Counted from the first letter of the stretch, positions 1-10,578 are shown. The stretch is DNA of 64,000 bases from Micromonospora aurantiaca ATCC 27029 (GCF_000145235.1 NC_014391.1:2294001-2358000), one strand, 5' to 3'. Notes: generated by a model not told the origin, from the letters alone. Made by a program: numbers and translations.

Positions 1-1645
<1,645 letters not shown>

Positions 1646-1646
1646 G

Positions 1647-2336
1647 TCAGGACACCAATCCGGTGATCACGGCGAACGGAACCAGCAGGTAGCCGCCGAC
1701 GAGCGCGACGGCGAAGACGAGCGCGGCGATCCGGGCCCGGCGCTCGCCCTTCGGCGTCTGCTGGCCGAGGCTGCGGAACGCGCTGAAGGCGCCGTGGCGC
1801 AGGTGGAAGCCGAGGGTCACCAGCGCGAGGGTGTAGAAGAGCGTGACGTACCAGCGCTCGGGCGCGAAGCCGGCGACCACGTTGCCGTACGGGTTGGCCG
1901 GGTCGCCCTGCGGGTTCAGGTGACCCGTGGTCAGGTCGAGGATGTGGTAGATCACGAAGAGCAGGATGATCACACCACCCCAGCGCATCGTGCGGGCCGC
2001 GTAGTTCACGTGGATCTTGCGGCGGTGCGCGTACCGGACCGGGCGGGCGGCCCGGGACCGCATCGCGAGCACGGTGGCCGCGCCGATGTGCCCGAGGACG
2101 GCGACGGTGAGCACGGTGCGCTGGATCCACAGGAACCACGTCGTCGGCAGCAGCGGCGTGCCGATGTCCCGCAGCCAGTGCGCGTAGTGGTCGAACGACG
2201 TCTCACCCGTGAAGATCTTCAGGTTGCCGAGCATGTGCGCGATCAGGAACAGCACGAGGATGATGCCCGTCACCGCCATGACGGCCTTGAGGCCGACGTT
2301 CGAGCGGATGGGCGACCGAGTTTTCGTGATTACCAC
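1647..2336 (-). CDS. sdhC: Succinate dehydrogenase cytochrome b subunit
   Basis: Membrane anchor of complex II; binds heme b and passes electrons to the quinone. About 229 residues with five hydrophobic helices and several histidines in them (for example YHILDL and GFHLRHG), as in the b558-type single-anchor subunits. I place the start at GTG 2336 rather than the upstream in-frame ATG at 2378: TAGCGT (2344-2349, reverse strand) sits seven bases before this GTG, a leaderless arrangement, and the extra N-terminal residues of the longer frame overlap the regulatory dyad. First gene of sdhC-sdhA(-sdhB), divergent from the LysR regulator. Confidence 0.9.
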   Translation of the reverse strand: MVITKTRSPIRSNVGLKAVMAVTGIILVLFLIAHMLGNLKIFTGETSFDHYAHWLRDIGTPLLPTTWFLWIQRTVLTVAVLGHIGAATVLAMRSRAARPVRYAHRRKIHVNYAARTMRWGGVIILLFVIYHILDLTTGHLNPQGDPANPYGNVVAGFAPERWYVTLFYTLALVTLGFHLRHGAFSAFRSLGQQTPKGERRARIAALVFAVALVGGYLLVPFAVITGLVS

Positions 2337-2343
2337 GCGGTCG

Positions 2344-2409
2344 ACGCTAGGAGCACTTCGATCAGGCGTCCAATGCATCGAAATCGCAGCGTTGATAGCC
2401 GTAGGCTAT
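2344..2409. promoter_or_regulatory. Divergent sdhC / lysR promoter region with LTTR box
   Basis: The 77-base gap between the two starts holds ATAGCC-GTA-GGCTAT (2395-2409), a perfect dyad of T-N11-A form (T2396, A2408) as bound by LysR-type regulators. It overlaps TAGGCT (2402-2407), the apparent -10 of lysR six bases before its ATG. A second dyad TTCGAT (2357-2362) / ATCGAA (2377-2382), 14 bases apart, lies between it and the sdhC -10 (TAGCGT, reverse, 2349-2344). This suggests autoregulation and control of sdhCA by the neighbouring LysR protein; binding itself is inferred. Confidence 0.6.
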
Positions 2410-2413
2410 GTAG

Positions 2414-3343
2414 ATGCAGCTCCATCAGCTTCGGTACTTCGTGGCGGTCGCCGAAGTACGACATTTCACCCAGGCGGCCGATCTTGTCGGCATAACCCAG
2501 CCCTCGTTGAGTAAGCAAATTCACGCGCTGGAGACCGACCTGGGGGCACCGCTGTTCGAGCGGGTAAGGGGCAACATCACACTGACCGCGGCAGGTGAGG
2601 TGCTGCTGCCGCTGGCCAAGCGGATCCTCGCCGACGTGGAGACCGCCACCCGCGAGGTGCAGGAGCTGGTGGGGCTGCGCCGGGGCCGGGTCCGGCTCGG
2701 CGCCACCCCCAGCCTCGCCACCTCGCTCGCCCCGCCGGTGCTGCGCCGGTTCCGCGACGCGCACCCCACGATCGACCTGCGCGTGGAGGAGGGCGGCTCG
2801 CAGGACCTCGTCCGGGACCTGCTCCGCGGCGACCTCGACCTCGCCCTGATCATCATGCCGTCGGCCGGCACCGACCCGGGGCTGCGCGCCGACCCGATCC
2901 TGCGGGAGAGCCTGGTGGTCGCCTCGGTCGACCCGCTGCCGGGCGCCTCGGAGGCCGGAGAGCTGCGCATCACCGACCTGCGCGACCAGCCGCTCGTCAT
3001 GTTCCGCGAGGGCTACGACCTGCGCGACGCCACGCTCCAGGCGTGCCGGGCGGCCGGGTTCGAGCCGACCCTGTCCGTCGACGGCGGGGAGATGGACGCC
3101 GTGCTCAGCTTCGTCGAGGCCGGGCTCGGCGTCGCGCTGGTGCCTGGCATCGTGGTGGCCCGCCGCGCCGGCATCCGGGTCACCCGGCTCGTCCCGCCCG
3201 GCGTCCGCCGGACCATCGCGGTGGCCCGCCGCCGCGACGTGGTGCCCACCCACGCCGGGCGCGAGCTGCGCCGCATCCTCCTGGAGTACGTCCACGACGC
3301 CACCGCCACCGCCGAACTCCCCCCAGGCGTGGAGCCCCTCTGA
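2414..3343 (+). CDS. LysR family transcriptional regulator
   Basis: Protein of 309 residues. Residues 1-60 form the winged helix-turn-helix (MQLHQLRYFVAVAEVRHFTQAA, then QPSLSKQIHALE), and about 90-300 form the periplasmic-binding-like effector domain. Divergent transcription from sdhCA and a T-N11-A dyad in the gap suggest that it controls succinate dehydrogenase and itself, responding to a small metabolite that the sequence does not reveal. TAGGCT lies six bases before the ATG and there is no Shine-Dalgarno, so the mRNA is probably leaderless. Ends against the palindromic element that separates it from hrpA. Confidence 0.88.
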   Translation: MQLHQLRYFVAVAEVRHFTQAADLVGITQPSLSKQIHALETDLGAPLFERVRGNITLTAAGEVLLPLAKRILADVETATREVQELVGLRRGRVRLGATPSLATSLAPPVLRRFRDAHPTIDLRVEEGGSQDLVRDLLRGDLDLALIIMPSAGTDPGLRADPILRESLVVASVDPLPGASEAGELRITDLRDQPLVMFREGYDLRDATLQACRAAGFEPTLSVDGGEMDAVLSFVEAGLGVALVPGIVVARRAGIRVTRLVPPGVRRTIAVARRRDVVPTHAGRELRRILLEYVHDATATAELPPGVEPL

Positions 3344-3469
3344 CCGCCCCTCTCCCGCCGCCCCTCTCCCGCGCGATCTTGCACTTTCGGCCCCGGCGAA
3401 AGGTGCGAATGCCACTGCGCGGGGGCACCAAGTGCAAGATCGACGAGGCGGGGCGGCGGGCGGGGTGGG
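3344..3469. repeat. Palindromic element, 69-bp class, copy 1, between convergent lysR and hrpA
   Basis: Core 3374-3442: perfect 13-base arms CGATCTTGCACTT (3374-3386) and AAGTGCAAGATCG (3430-3442) around a 43-base centre. The centre can form inner stems CTTTCG/CGAAAG (3384-3389, 3397-3402) and GGTGC/GCACC (3402-3406, 3425-3429). A C-rich tract (3344-3373) precedes it and a G-rich tract (3443-3469) follows. The same arms and exact length recur at 10613-10681. Here the whole element fills the gap between two converging genes and could act as a bidirectional terminator. Confidence 0.85.
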
Positions 3470-6400
3470 TCAGCGGGCCTCGGCGTCGTCCATGGCTCGG
3501 TAGATTCGCTGCTCCGAGACGGGGTAGGGGGTTCCCAGGGCCTGGGCGAAGACGTTCACCCGCAGCTCCTCGATCATCCAGCGGATCTGGCGGACCGCCG
3601 CCGAGGCACGTCGCGGCGGGGGCAGCGCGGCCAGCATGTCCTGGTACTCCTTCTGCACCACGGCGACGCGATCCTGCTGCTGCTTGTCCCGCTGCGGGTT
3701 GCCCGGCAACCGGTCCAGCCGCCGCTCGATCGCGGTCAGGTAGCGCAGCAGGTCGGGCAGGCGCGCGTACCCCGTCTCGGTGATGAAACCCTTGTGCACC
3801 AGGCCGGTGAGCTGGTTGCGGATGTCGGCCAGCGCGGCCACCACGGCGAGGTTGCGGGTGGCGCCGAGCCGCTGCTCCACCGCGTACGCGGAAGCGAGCA
3901 CCCGGCGTACCCGCTCCATCACCTCGACCACGGTGTCCACCAGGTCGGCGCGGACCCTGTCGCGCAGCGCGGCGAAGCCCTCGGCGTCCCAGGCCGGGCC
4001 GCCCGCGTCGCCGATCAGCTTGTCGATCGCCGCGCCGGCCGCGTCCTCGATCAGCTCCGGCACGCTGCCGTGCGGGTTGCGGGACAGCGCCAGCTTCGCC
4101 TCGTTGCTCAGCCGCCCCTGGAGGAACTTCGCCGGTGACGGCATCGTCAGCCGCAGCAGCCGCCGGGTGCCCGCCCAGTGCGCGGCCTCCTGCTCGGCGG
4201 CGGAGTCGAACACCTTCACCCCGACCGTCGCGCCCTCGTCCACCAGCGCCGGGTACGCGGTCACCGCGAAGCCTGCGCGTACCTGCTCGATGGTGCGCGG
4301 CAGCGCGCCGATCGACCACTCGGTCAGCCCGGTCCGGGCCACGTCGGGCGCGGCGGCGGCCACGACCTGGCGTACCTCCTGGCGCAGCTCACGTTGCAGC
4401 GCCGGCAGGTCCTTGCCCTCGGCGACCGGCTTGTCGTCGTCGCCGAGCACCCGGAACGTGACCCGCAGGTGCGGCGGCAGCCTGCCGAGGTCCCACGCGT
4501 CGGCCGGGACCGTCACCCCGGTCATCCGGCGCAGCTGCCGGGTCAGCGCGGCCAGCAGCGGCTCCTCGCCCGGTGTGATCGCGGCGAGCGCGGCGCGCGC
4601 GTAGTCGGGCACCGGCACGAAGTTGCGCCGTACCGGCTTGGGCAGCGACCGGATCAGCGCGATCACCAGTTCCTCGCGCAGCCCCGGCACCTGCCAGTCG
4701 AAGCTCTCCGCCGGCACCTGGTTGAGCAGCGGCAGCGGGATGTCCACAGTGACGCCGTCGGTGGGCGCGGTCGGGTCGAACGTGTACGTCAGCGGCAGCG
4801 TCACCCCGTCGGCCCGCCACTGGTCCGGGAAGTCCTCCTCGTCCACCCCGCCCCGGCCGTCGTTGACGAGCAGCTCGCGGGTGAACGTGAGCAGGTCGGG
4901 CCGCTCCCGGCGGGTCTTCTTCCACCACGAGTCGAAGTGCCGGCCGGAGACCACGTCGGCGGGGATCCGCTGGTCGTAGAAGGCGAAGATGGTCTCGTCG
5001 TCGACCAGGATGTCGCGACGCCGGGCCCGGTTCTCCAGCTCCTCGATCTCGGTCAGCAGCTTCTGGTTGTCCCGCCAGAACTGGTGGTGGGTCTGCCAGT
5101 CGCCCTCGACCAGGGCGTGCCTGATGAACAGCTCGCGGCTCAGACCTGCGTCGATCCGCCCGAAGTTCACCTTGCGGGAGGTGACGATCGGGATGCCGTA
5201 CAGCGTGACCTTCTCGTAGGCCATCACCGCGGCCTGCTTCTTCTCCCAGTGCGGCTCGCTGTAGCTGCGCTTCACCAGGTGCTGGGCCAGCGGCTCGACC
5301 CACTCCGGCTCGACCCGCCCGGCCACCCGCCCCCACAGCCGGGACGTCTCCACCAGCTCGGCCGCCATCACCCAGCGCGGCGGCTTCCTGAACAGCGCCG
5401 ACCCGGGGAAGATCGCGAACTTCGCGCCCCGAGCGCCCAGGTATTCGTGCTTCTGCGCGTCCTTGAGGCCGAGGTGCGACAGCAGGCCGGGCAGCAGCGA
5501 CTGGTGCACCTTCGGGGTGTCGATCTCCTCCGGCAGGTCGGCGCCGGCGCCGCGCCGGCCCTCACCCTTGTCGGAGGTACGCAGCACCTGGCGCAACTGG
5601 CTGACGATGTCCTGCCACTCGCGTACCCGGAGGTAGTTGAGGTATTCGGCCTTGCACATCCGGCGGAACGCGCTGGACGACAGCTCCCGCTGCTTCTCCC
5701 GCAGGTAGCGCCACAGGTTCAGGTACGCGACGAAATCGGACTCCTTGTCGGCGAACCGGGCGTGCGCCTGGTCGGCCTGGGCCTGCTTGTCGGCCGGGCG
5801 TTCCCGGGGATCCTGGATGGACAGCGCGGCGGCGATCACCACGACCTCGGTGGCGCAGCCGTTGCGCTCGCCTTCGAGGACCATCCGGGCCAGCCGGGGG
5901 TCGACCGGGAGCTGGGCCAGCCGCCGGCCCAGCGCGGTGAGCCGCTTCGCCGGGTCGGTCTCGGCCGGGTCGAGCGCGCCCAGCTCGTGCAGCAGGTTCA
6001 CGCCGTCGGTGACGTTGCGCCGGTCCGGCGGGTCGATGAACGGGAACGCCGCGACGTCGCCGAGCCCGATCGAGGTCATCTGGAGGATGACCGAGGCCAG
6101 GTTGGTCCGCAGGATCTCCGGGTCGGTGAACTCGGGGCGGGAGTCGAAGTCCTGCTCGTCGTAGAGGCGGATGCAGATGCCGTCCGAGGTACGCCCGCAG
6201 CGGCCCTTGCGCTGGTTGGCGCTGGCCTGCGAGACCGGCTCGATCGGCAGCCGCTGCACCTTGAGCCGGCTGGAGTAGCGGGAGATCCGGGCGGTGCCCG
6301 GGTCCACCACGTACTTGATGCCGGGCACCGTCAGCGAGGTCTCCGCGACGTTCGTGGCCAGCACCACCCGGCGGTTGGAGTGCGCGGCGAAGACCCGGTG

Positions 6401-7465
6401 CTGCTCGGCGGTGGACAGCCGGGCGTACAGCGGCAGGATCTCGGTGCCGAGCAGCGACCGCTTGGACTGCACCAGCTTGCCCAGCGCGTCGGCGGTGTCC
6501 CGGATCTCCCGCTCCCCGCTGAGGAACACGAGGATGTCGCCCGGCCCCTCGGCGGCCAGCTCCTCGACCGCGTCGCCGATGGCCTGGATCTGGTCCCGGA
6601 CGTTCTCCTCGTCGGCCTCGTCCTCCTCGTCGGCCTCGGTGACCTCGACCAGCGGCCGGTAGCGGACCTCCACCGGGTACGTGCGCCCGGACACCTCGAC
6701 CACCGGCGCCGGGTTGCCCTCGGCGTCGGCGAAGTGTTTCGCGAACCGGTCGGTCTCGATGGTGGCCGAGGTGATGACGACCTTGAGGTCGGGCCGTCGG
6801 GGCAGGAGCTGCCTGAGATAGCCGAGGATGAAGTCGATGTTGAGGCTGCGCTCGTGCGCCTCGTCGATGATCAGCGTGTCGTACTGCCGCAGCATCCGGT
6901 CGGTCTGCAACTCGGCCAGCAGGATGCCGTCGGTCATCAGCTTGACCAGGCTGTTGTCGCCCACCTGATCGGTGAAACGCACCTTGTAGCCGACCACGTC
7001 GCCCAGCTCGGTGCCGAGTTCGTCGGCGATCCGGTCGGCGACCGTGCGGGCCGCCAGCCGGCGGGGCTGGGTGTGCCCGATCAGGCCGGTGACCCCGCGC
7101 CCCAGTTCCAGGCAGATCTTGGGGAGCTGGGTCGTCTTCCCGGAGCCGGTCTCACCGGCCACGATCACCACCTGGTGGTCGCGGATCGCGGCGGCGATGT
7201 CGTCCTTGCGCTCGCTGACCGGCAACTGCGGCGGGTAGGTGATCGCCGGGACGGCCGCGCGGCGCGACTCCAGCCGCGCCTCGGCCCGGGTCACCTCGGC
7301 CCCGATCTCGGCCAGCGCCGCCTCCCGCCGCTGCGGGTCGCGCAGCCGGCGCACGCCGTCGAGCCGCCGCTGGATCCGGCGCTGATCGCGGAACATCAGG
7401 GGGGCGAGGCGGCGGTGCAGGTCGCGGGCGGTCTCAGGGGCGGCGGGTACGGCTGGATTCTGCAT
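3470..7465 (-). CDS. hrpA: ATP-dependent RNA helicase HrpA (DEAH box)
   Basis: Large DEAH-box helicase of 1331 residues, near the usual HrpA length of about 1300. Walker A GETGSGKTT at 104-112, DEAH at 201-204, SAT at 233-235, then the second RecA domain with the RKGRCGR motif, a helicase-associated domain and the long HrpA-specific C-terminal region. An acidic stretch near 277-290 is a low-complexity insertion between the RecA domains. In other bacteria HrpA acts on RNA and translation; its role here is inferred from family. TATCCT at 7476-7481 (reverse strand), ten bases before the ATG, is a probable -10. A paralogous HrpB lies at 40232-42802. Confidence 0.95.
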   Translation of the reverse strand: MQNPAVPAAPETARDLHRRLAPLMFRDQRRIQRRLDGVRRLRDPQRREAALAEIGAEVTRAEARLESRRAAVPAITYPPQLPVSERKDDIAAAIRDHQVVIVAGETGSGKTTQLPKICLELGRGVTGLIGHTQPRRLAARTVADRIADELGTELGDVVGYKVRFTDQVGDNSLVKLMTDGILLAELQTDRMLRQYDTLIIDEAHERSLNIDFILGYLRQLLPRRPDLKVVITSATIETDRFAKHFADAEGNPAPVVEVSGRTYPVEVRYRPLVEVTEADEEDEADEENVRDQIQAIGDAVEELAAEGPGDILVFLSGEREIRDTADALGKLVQSKRSLLGTEILPLYARLSTAEQHRVFAAHSNRRVVLATNVAETSLTVPGIKYVVDPGTARISRYSSRLKVQRLPIEPVSQASANQRKGRCGRTSDGICIRLYDEQDFDSRPEFTDPEILRTNLASVILQMTSIGLGDVAAFPFIDPPDRRNVTDGVNLLHELGALDPAETDPAKRLTALGRRLAQLPVDPRLARMVLEGERNGCATEVVVIAAALSIQDPRERPADKQAQADQAHARFADKESDFVAYLNLWRYLREKQRELSSSAFRRMCKAEYLNYLRVREWQDIVSQLRQVLRTSDKGEGRRGAGADLPEEIDTPKVHQSLLPGLLSHLGLKDAQKHEYLGARGAKFAIFPGSALFRKPPRWVMAAELVETSRLWGRVAGRVEPEWVEPLAQHLVKRSYSEPHWEKKQAAVMAYEKVTLYGIPIVTSRKVNFGRIDAGLSRELFIRHALVEGDWQTHHQFWRDNQKLLTEIEELENRARRRDILVDDETIFAFYDQRIPADVVSGRHFDSWWKKTRRERPDLLTFTRELLVNDGRGGVDEEDFPDQWRADGVTLPLTYTFDPTAPTDGVTVDIPLPLLNQVPAESFDWQVPGLREELVIALIRSLPKPVRRNFVPVPDYARAALAAITPGEEPLLAALTRQLRRMTGVTVPADAWDLGRLPPHLRVTFRVLGDDDKPVAEGKDLPALQRELRQEVRQVVAAAAPDVARTGLTEWSIGALPRTIEQVRAGFAVTAYPALVDEGATVGVKVFDSAAEQEAAHWAGTRRLLRLTMPSPAKFLQGRLSNEAKLALSRNPHGSVPELIEDAAGAAIDKLIGDAGGPAWDAEGFAALRDRVRADLVDTVVEVMERVRRVLASAYAVEQRLGATRNLAVVAALADIRNQLTGLVHKGFITETGYARLPDLLRYLTAIERRLDRLPGNPQRDKQQQDRVAVVQKEYQDMLAALPPPRRASAAVRQIRWMIEELRVNVFAQALGTPYPVSEQRIYRAMDDAEAR

Positions 7466-7605
7466 GTCGTCGCCAAGGATAGGCAGCCGCGCGGCGGACC
7501 GCCCCCGGGTTACCGGCGCTGGGCGTGCCCTCCCTGGTGCGGCCGTCCCCGCCGGATAAAGTTGCCGCCGACGAGGCCGACGGACGAGGCCGACGAGGGG
7601 CGGGG

Positions 7606-8079
7606 ATGATCATGCGGGACACCGACCGGGCGCTCGTGCAGGCCGCCACCGCCGTCGCGAAGCTGCGCTGCCGCAGCGACAACCACACAGTCGCCGCCGC
7701 CGTCCGCAGCACCGACGGCCGGGTGTTCAGCGGCGTGAACGTCTACCACTTCACCGGCGGCCCGTGCGCCGAGGTGGTCGCACTCGGTGCCGCCGCGACC
7801 CAGGGCGCGGGCGAACTGGAGGCGATCGTCGCGGTGGGGGACCGCGGCCGGGGCGTCCTCCCGCCGTGCGGACGCTGCCGTCAGGTGCTGCTCGACTACT
7901 TCCCGTCGATCAAGGTGATCGTCGGCCCGCCCGACGGGCTGCGCGCGATCCCGATCACCGACCTGCTGCCCGAGACGTACGTCTGGGCCGACCAGCAGGT
8001 CGAGGTGCCGGTGGCCGCCCGCGCCGGGGTGTGGCCGACGCCTGTGGTGCCGGGCAGCCGGCAGGCCCCGGAGGACTGA
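7606..8079 (+). CDS. Cytidine deaminase family protein (blasticidin-S-deaminase-like)
   Basis: Zinc-dependent hydrolytic deaminase of the cytidine deaminase fold, 157 residues. The zinc site is visible as PCAE (Cys ligand plus catalytic Glu) and PCGRC (two Cys ligands). Members of this subgroup deaminate cytidine or related nucleosides; the substrate cannot be told from sequence. ATG 7606 is chosen because the purine-rich GAGGGGCGGGG lies directly upstream; ATG 7612 is an alternative. The in-frame ATG at 7525 would add an unlikely low-complexity leader. Divergent from hrpA with about 140 bases between them. Confidence 0.85.
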   Translation: MIMRDTDRALVQAATAVAKLRCRSDNHTVAAAVRSTDGRVFSGVNVYHFTGGPCAEVVALGAAATQGAGELEAIVAVGDRGRGVLPPCGRCRQVLLDYFPSIKVIVGPPDGLRAIPITDLLPETYVWADQQVEVPVAARAGVWPTPVVPGSRQAPED

Positions 8080-8114
8080 CCGCGCCCCGCCCCGGGCGCT
8101 GCCGGCCGCGACAC

Positions 8115-8474
8115 TCAGTCGCCGGCCGCTGCCTCCAGCATCGAGCGGGGGACCGGCACCTGCTCGAAGCGGACCTGACCCTCCGGCACCATCCAGCTGC
8201 TGACCTGCGCGACGAGTCGTCCCGCGCGGACCGCCGGGTCGTTCGCGTACAGCTCACGGGCCATCTGCGGGTCCACCGACAGCACCACGAAACCGCGGAC
8301 ACGCCCGTCGTCGCCGTCCAGGAACGGCCCCGCCGCCAGCACCGCGCCCTGCTCCACCAGCCCGGCCTGGTGCGCCAGGTGCGCGTCCTGGATCCGGTCG
8401 AGGGCGTCCTGCGGCAGGTCCGGCGCGTCGTCCGGGCGGACCAGGAGCACCACCGTGTGCCTGTCGAATCGCAT
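8115..8474 (-). CDS. YCII-related domain protein
   Basis: Small cytoplasmic protein of 119 residues with the ferredoxin-like YCII fold: an N-terminal strand (HTVVLLVRPDD), the HLAHQAGLVEQGAVLAAGPF segment and a later FVVLSVDP strand. YCII proteins are thought to be small enzymes or binding proteins; no reaction is assigned. It follows the MerR gene by four bases in the same orientation, with GAGGA as ribosome-binding site overlapping the MerR stop region, so it is almost certainly the second gene of that unit and may act on the signal the regulator senses. Confidence 0.8.
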   Translation of the reverse strand: MRFDRHTVVLLVRPDDAPDLPQDALDRIQDAHLAHQAGLVEQGAVLAAGPFLDGDDGRVRGFVVLSVDPQMARELYANDPAVRAGRLVAQVSSWMVPEGQVRFEQVPVPRSMLEAAAGD

Positions 8475-8478
8475 GTCC

Positions 8479-9411
8479 TCAGGCTAGGTGCTGCCGGGCG
8501 CGCAGTGCCCGGATCGACCAGTCCAGCACCGGCGCCAGGCTCTCGGCCGGCGGCCAGCCGTTGACCACGGAGAGCAGCTCCAGGTACCGCTCCCGGCGAG
8601 GGTCGCTCGCGGTCCTCAACCGGTCCAGCATCCGCTGGCGCAGGTCGGCGTCGTCCGAGCGGCCGCAGAGCTGCGCGTACCGGCCCGCCGCCCGGGCCAG
8701 GATCGGATCGGCCTCCGGTGCGGCCGGCTCGATGCCGTCGGCGAGCGCCGGGGCCACCTCCTCCCGGACCACGGCGACCACGTCCCGGCTTACGCCCTCG
8801 GCGCCTTCCCGGTCCGCCGCGTGCTGCTCGGCCAGCCGGCGCAGCCCGGACCGGAATCCCGGGTCCAGGGCCAGCTCGGCCAGCTCCACCCACGCCTCGA
8901 TCTGACAGTCGTCCGGATCGTCGGGCAGCTCCGGCGTGAGCGACCGCCTGATCCCCGCGAACCCCGGATCGGTCAGGCCGCCGAACGCCGCGTCGAGGAA
9001 CTCGTCGACCAGCCGCCGCCGCTCCCGCGCGGCCAGGCCGGCCAGCCGGTGCAGCAGGTCGGCCTCGGACGGGGAGGCCCCGCGCCGGGCGATCACCGTC
9101 AGCACCGCGCGGCGCGACCGCAGCAGGCGGATCTGCGCGGTCAACGCGTCCGCGTGCGCCGAGGCGACCTCGGCCAGGCTGACCTCCCGCGCCACCACCC
9201 GGCGCACGGTGGGCAGGTCCACGCCCAGCTCGCGCAGCGTCCGTACCAGGTCGAGCCGGGCCACCGCCGCCGCGTCGTAGCGGCGGTGGCCGGCCGGTCC
9301 CCGGTCGGTGGGCGGCACGACGCCGCGGTCGGACCAGAACCGGATGGTCTTCACCGGCAGCCCGGTCCGCCGGGCCAGGTCACCGATCGAGTAGCGCTCC
9401 GCACCGTCCAT
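8479..9411 (-). CDS. MerR family transcriptional regulator
   Basis: 310 residues. The N-terminal 70 residues are a MerR winged helix (YSIGDLARRTGLPVKTIRFW, then HRRYDAAAVARLDLV) followed by a dimerising coiled coil to about residue 125. The remaining 180 residues form an alpha-helical domain of unrecognised function that is longer than in metal-sensing MerR proteins and lacks a clear metal-binding cysteine set, so a bulky organic ligand is more likely. Its own promoter has the MerR hallmark, a 19-base spacer containing a dyad, which indicates autoregulation. Co-transcribed with the YCII protein. Confidence 0.87.
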   Translation of the reverse strand: MDGAERYSIGDLARRTGLPVKTIRFWSDRGVVPPTDRGPAGHRRYDAAAVARLDLVRTLRELGVDLPTVRRVVAREVSLAEVASAHADALTAQIRLLRSRRAVLTVIARRGASPSEADLLHRLAGLAARERRRLVDEFLDAAFGGLTDPGFAGIRRSLTPELPDDPDDCQIEAWVELAELALDPGFRSGLRRLAEQHAADREGAEGVSRDVVAVVREEVAPALADGIEPAAPEADPILARAAGRYAQLCGRSDDADLRQRMLDRLRTASDPRRERYLELLSVVNGWPPAESLAPVLDWSIRALRARQHLA

Positions 9412-9450
9412 GCGCCCACCATCGCGCCTCCCCCCGGTGGAGGCGCAACC
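9412..9450 (-). promoter_or_regulatory. MerR-type promoter/operator with 19-bp spacer
   Basis: On the reverse strand TTGCGC (-35) and GATGGT (-10) are separated by exactly 19 bases, the over-long spacing that MerR proteins correct by twisting DNA. The spacer carries the dyad GCGCCTCC (9424-9431) / GGAGGCGC (9439-9446). The -10 lies six bases before the ATG at 9411, so the transcript would be leaderless. Confidence 0.65.
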
Positions 9451-9467
9451 CCATCGACAATGCCCGC

Positions 9468-9510
9468 TTAGGTACGCCTTACCAGGTCAGCTAAGGTAAG
9501 GCGCACCTAA
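9468..9510 (+). promoter_or_regulatory. Paired iron boxes (DtxR/IdeR/DmdR type) before the siderophore transporter
   Basis: Site 2, TAAGGTAAGGCGCACCTAA (9492-9510), matches the actinobacterial iron-box consensus TTAGGTTAGGCTAACCTAA closely. Site 1, TTAGGTACGCCTTACC (9468-9483), is the inverse of site 2 with one mismatch over 16 bases. Two face-to-face sites 22 bases before the GTG of the first permease imply iron-dependent repression of the transporter operon. The regulator itself is not in the window. Confidence 0.8.
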
Positions 9511-9531
9511 TCGGAAGGCGAAGAACCCCTC

Positions 9532-10578
9532 GTGACCACCGTCGCCGTCCGGCCCGCGCGGGCCGGGACTCCCGTCCGCCGCGGCACCGTCCGCCGCGTC
9601 GCGGTCACCGTGGCGGCGGCGCTCCTGCTCCTTCTGGCGCTGCTGGCCAGCCTCGCGCTCGGCAGCCGGCACCTCCCCGTCGACCAGGTGTGGCACGCGC
9701 TCGTGTCCCCGGACGGCGGCGACGCCACCACAGTGGTCCGGGAACTGCGGCTGCCGCGTACCGCCCTCGGGCTCGTCGTCGGCCTGGCGCTGGCGCTGGC
9801 CGGGGTGCTGTTCCAGGCGGTGACCCGCAACCCGCTGGCCGAGCCGCGCATCCTCGGCATCAGCGCCGGGGCGTCGTTCGGTGTGGTGCTGGCCATCGCC
9901 GTGTTCGGGGTGGGCACGCTCGCCGGGTACGTCTGGTTCGGCATCGCCGGCGCACTGCTCGCCGGGCTGCTCGTGTTCGCCATCGCCAACCGCACCCGCG
10001 AGGGCGCCAGCCCGGTCACCCTCGCGCTCGTCGGCGCGGCCCTCGACGCCGGTCTCGGCGCCATCGTGTACGCGCTGCTCAGCATCGACGCCCGCACGTT
10101 CGAGGAGTACCGCTTCTGGGTGGTCGGTGGGCTGACCGGCCGGGGCGTCGGCGTGGCCGGGCAGGTGCTGCCGTTCGTGGTGGCCGGGGTGCTGCTGGCC
10201 GCGCTGGCCGCCCGCGGTCTGGACGCGCTCGCCCTCGGCGACGACGTGGCCCGGGGACTCGGGCACCGGGTCGCACTGGTCCGGCTCGCCGCCGGGGCCG
10301 GTGGCGTGCTGCTCACCGGTGCGGCGGTGGCCGCCGCCGGGCCGATCGCCTTCGTCGGGCTGGCCGTGCCGCACCTGGCCCGGGCGCTGGTGGGCGCGGA
10401 CCAGCGGTGGACGCTCCTGGTCGCCGCGCTGCTCGGCCCCGCGCTGCTGCTCGCCGCCGACGTGGCCGGCCGCCTCGTCGCCCCGCCCGGCGAGATCCCG
10501 GCCGGCATCATCACCGCCCTGCTCGGCGCCCCGCTCCTGGCCTTCCTGGTCCACCGAGCCAAGACGGTGACGACATGA
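9532..10578 (+). CDS. Ferric-siderophore ABC transporter permease (FecCD family), first subunit
   Basis: Inner-membrane permease of 348 residues with nine to ten hydrophobic helices, the usual size for FecCD. Typical motifs are RLPRTALGLVVGLALALAG, RNPLAEPRILGISAG and the C-terminal GLAVPHLARALVG coupling segment. Imports iron-loaded siderophore together with the second permease, ATPase and lipoprotein that follow. GTG 9532 starts shortly after the iron boxes. The last four bases overlap the next gene (ATGA). Substrate siderophore is unknown. Confidence 0.92.
   Translation: MTTVAVRPARAGTPVRRGTVRRVAVTVAAALLLLLALLASLALGSRHLPVDQVWHALVSPDGGDATTVVRELRLPRTALGLVVGLALALAGVLFQAVTRNPLAEPRILGISAGASFGVVLAIAVFGVGTLAGYVWFGIAGALLAGLLVFAIANRTREGASPVTLALVGAALDAGLGAIVYALLSIDARTFEEYRFWVVGGLTGRGVGVAGQVLPFVVAGVLLAALAARGLDALALGDDVARGLGHRVALVRLAAGAGGVLLTGAAVAAAGPIAFVGLAVPHLARALVGADQRWTLLVAALLGPALLLAADVAGRLVAPPGEIPAGIITALLGAPLLAFLVHRAKTVTT

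Noticed and set aside
8474..8500. Separate leaderless promoter TAGCCT-N6-ATG for the YCII gene
   Set aside because: The hexamer contains the MerR stop codon and the spacer is itself a Shine-Dalgarno (GAGGA), so operon translation explains it better.
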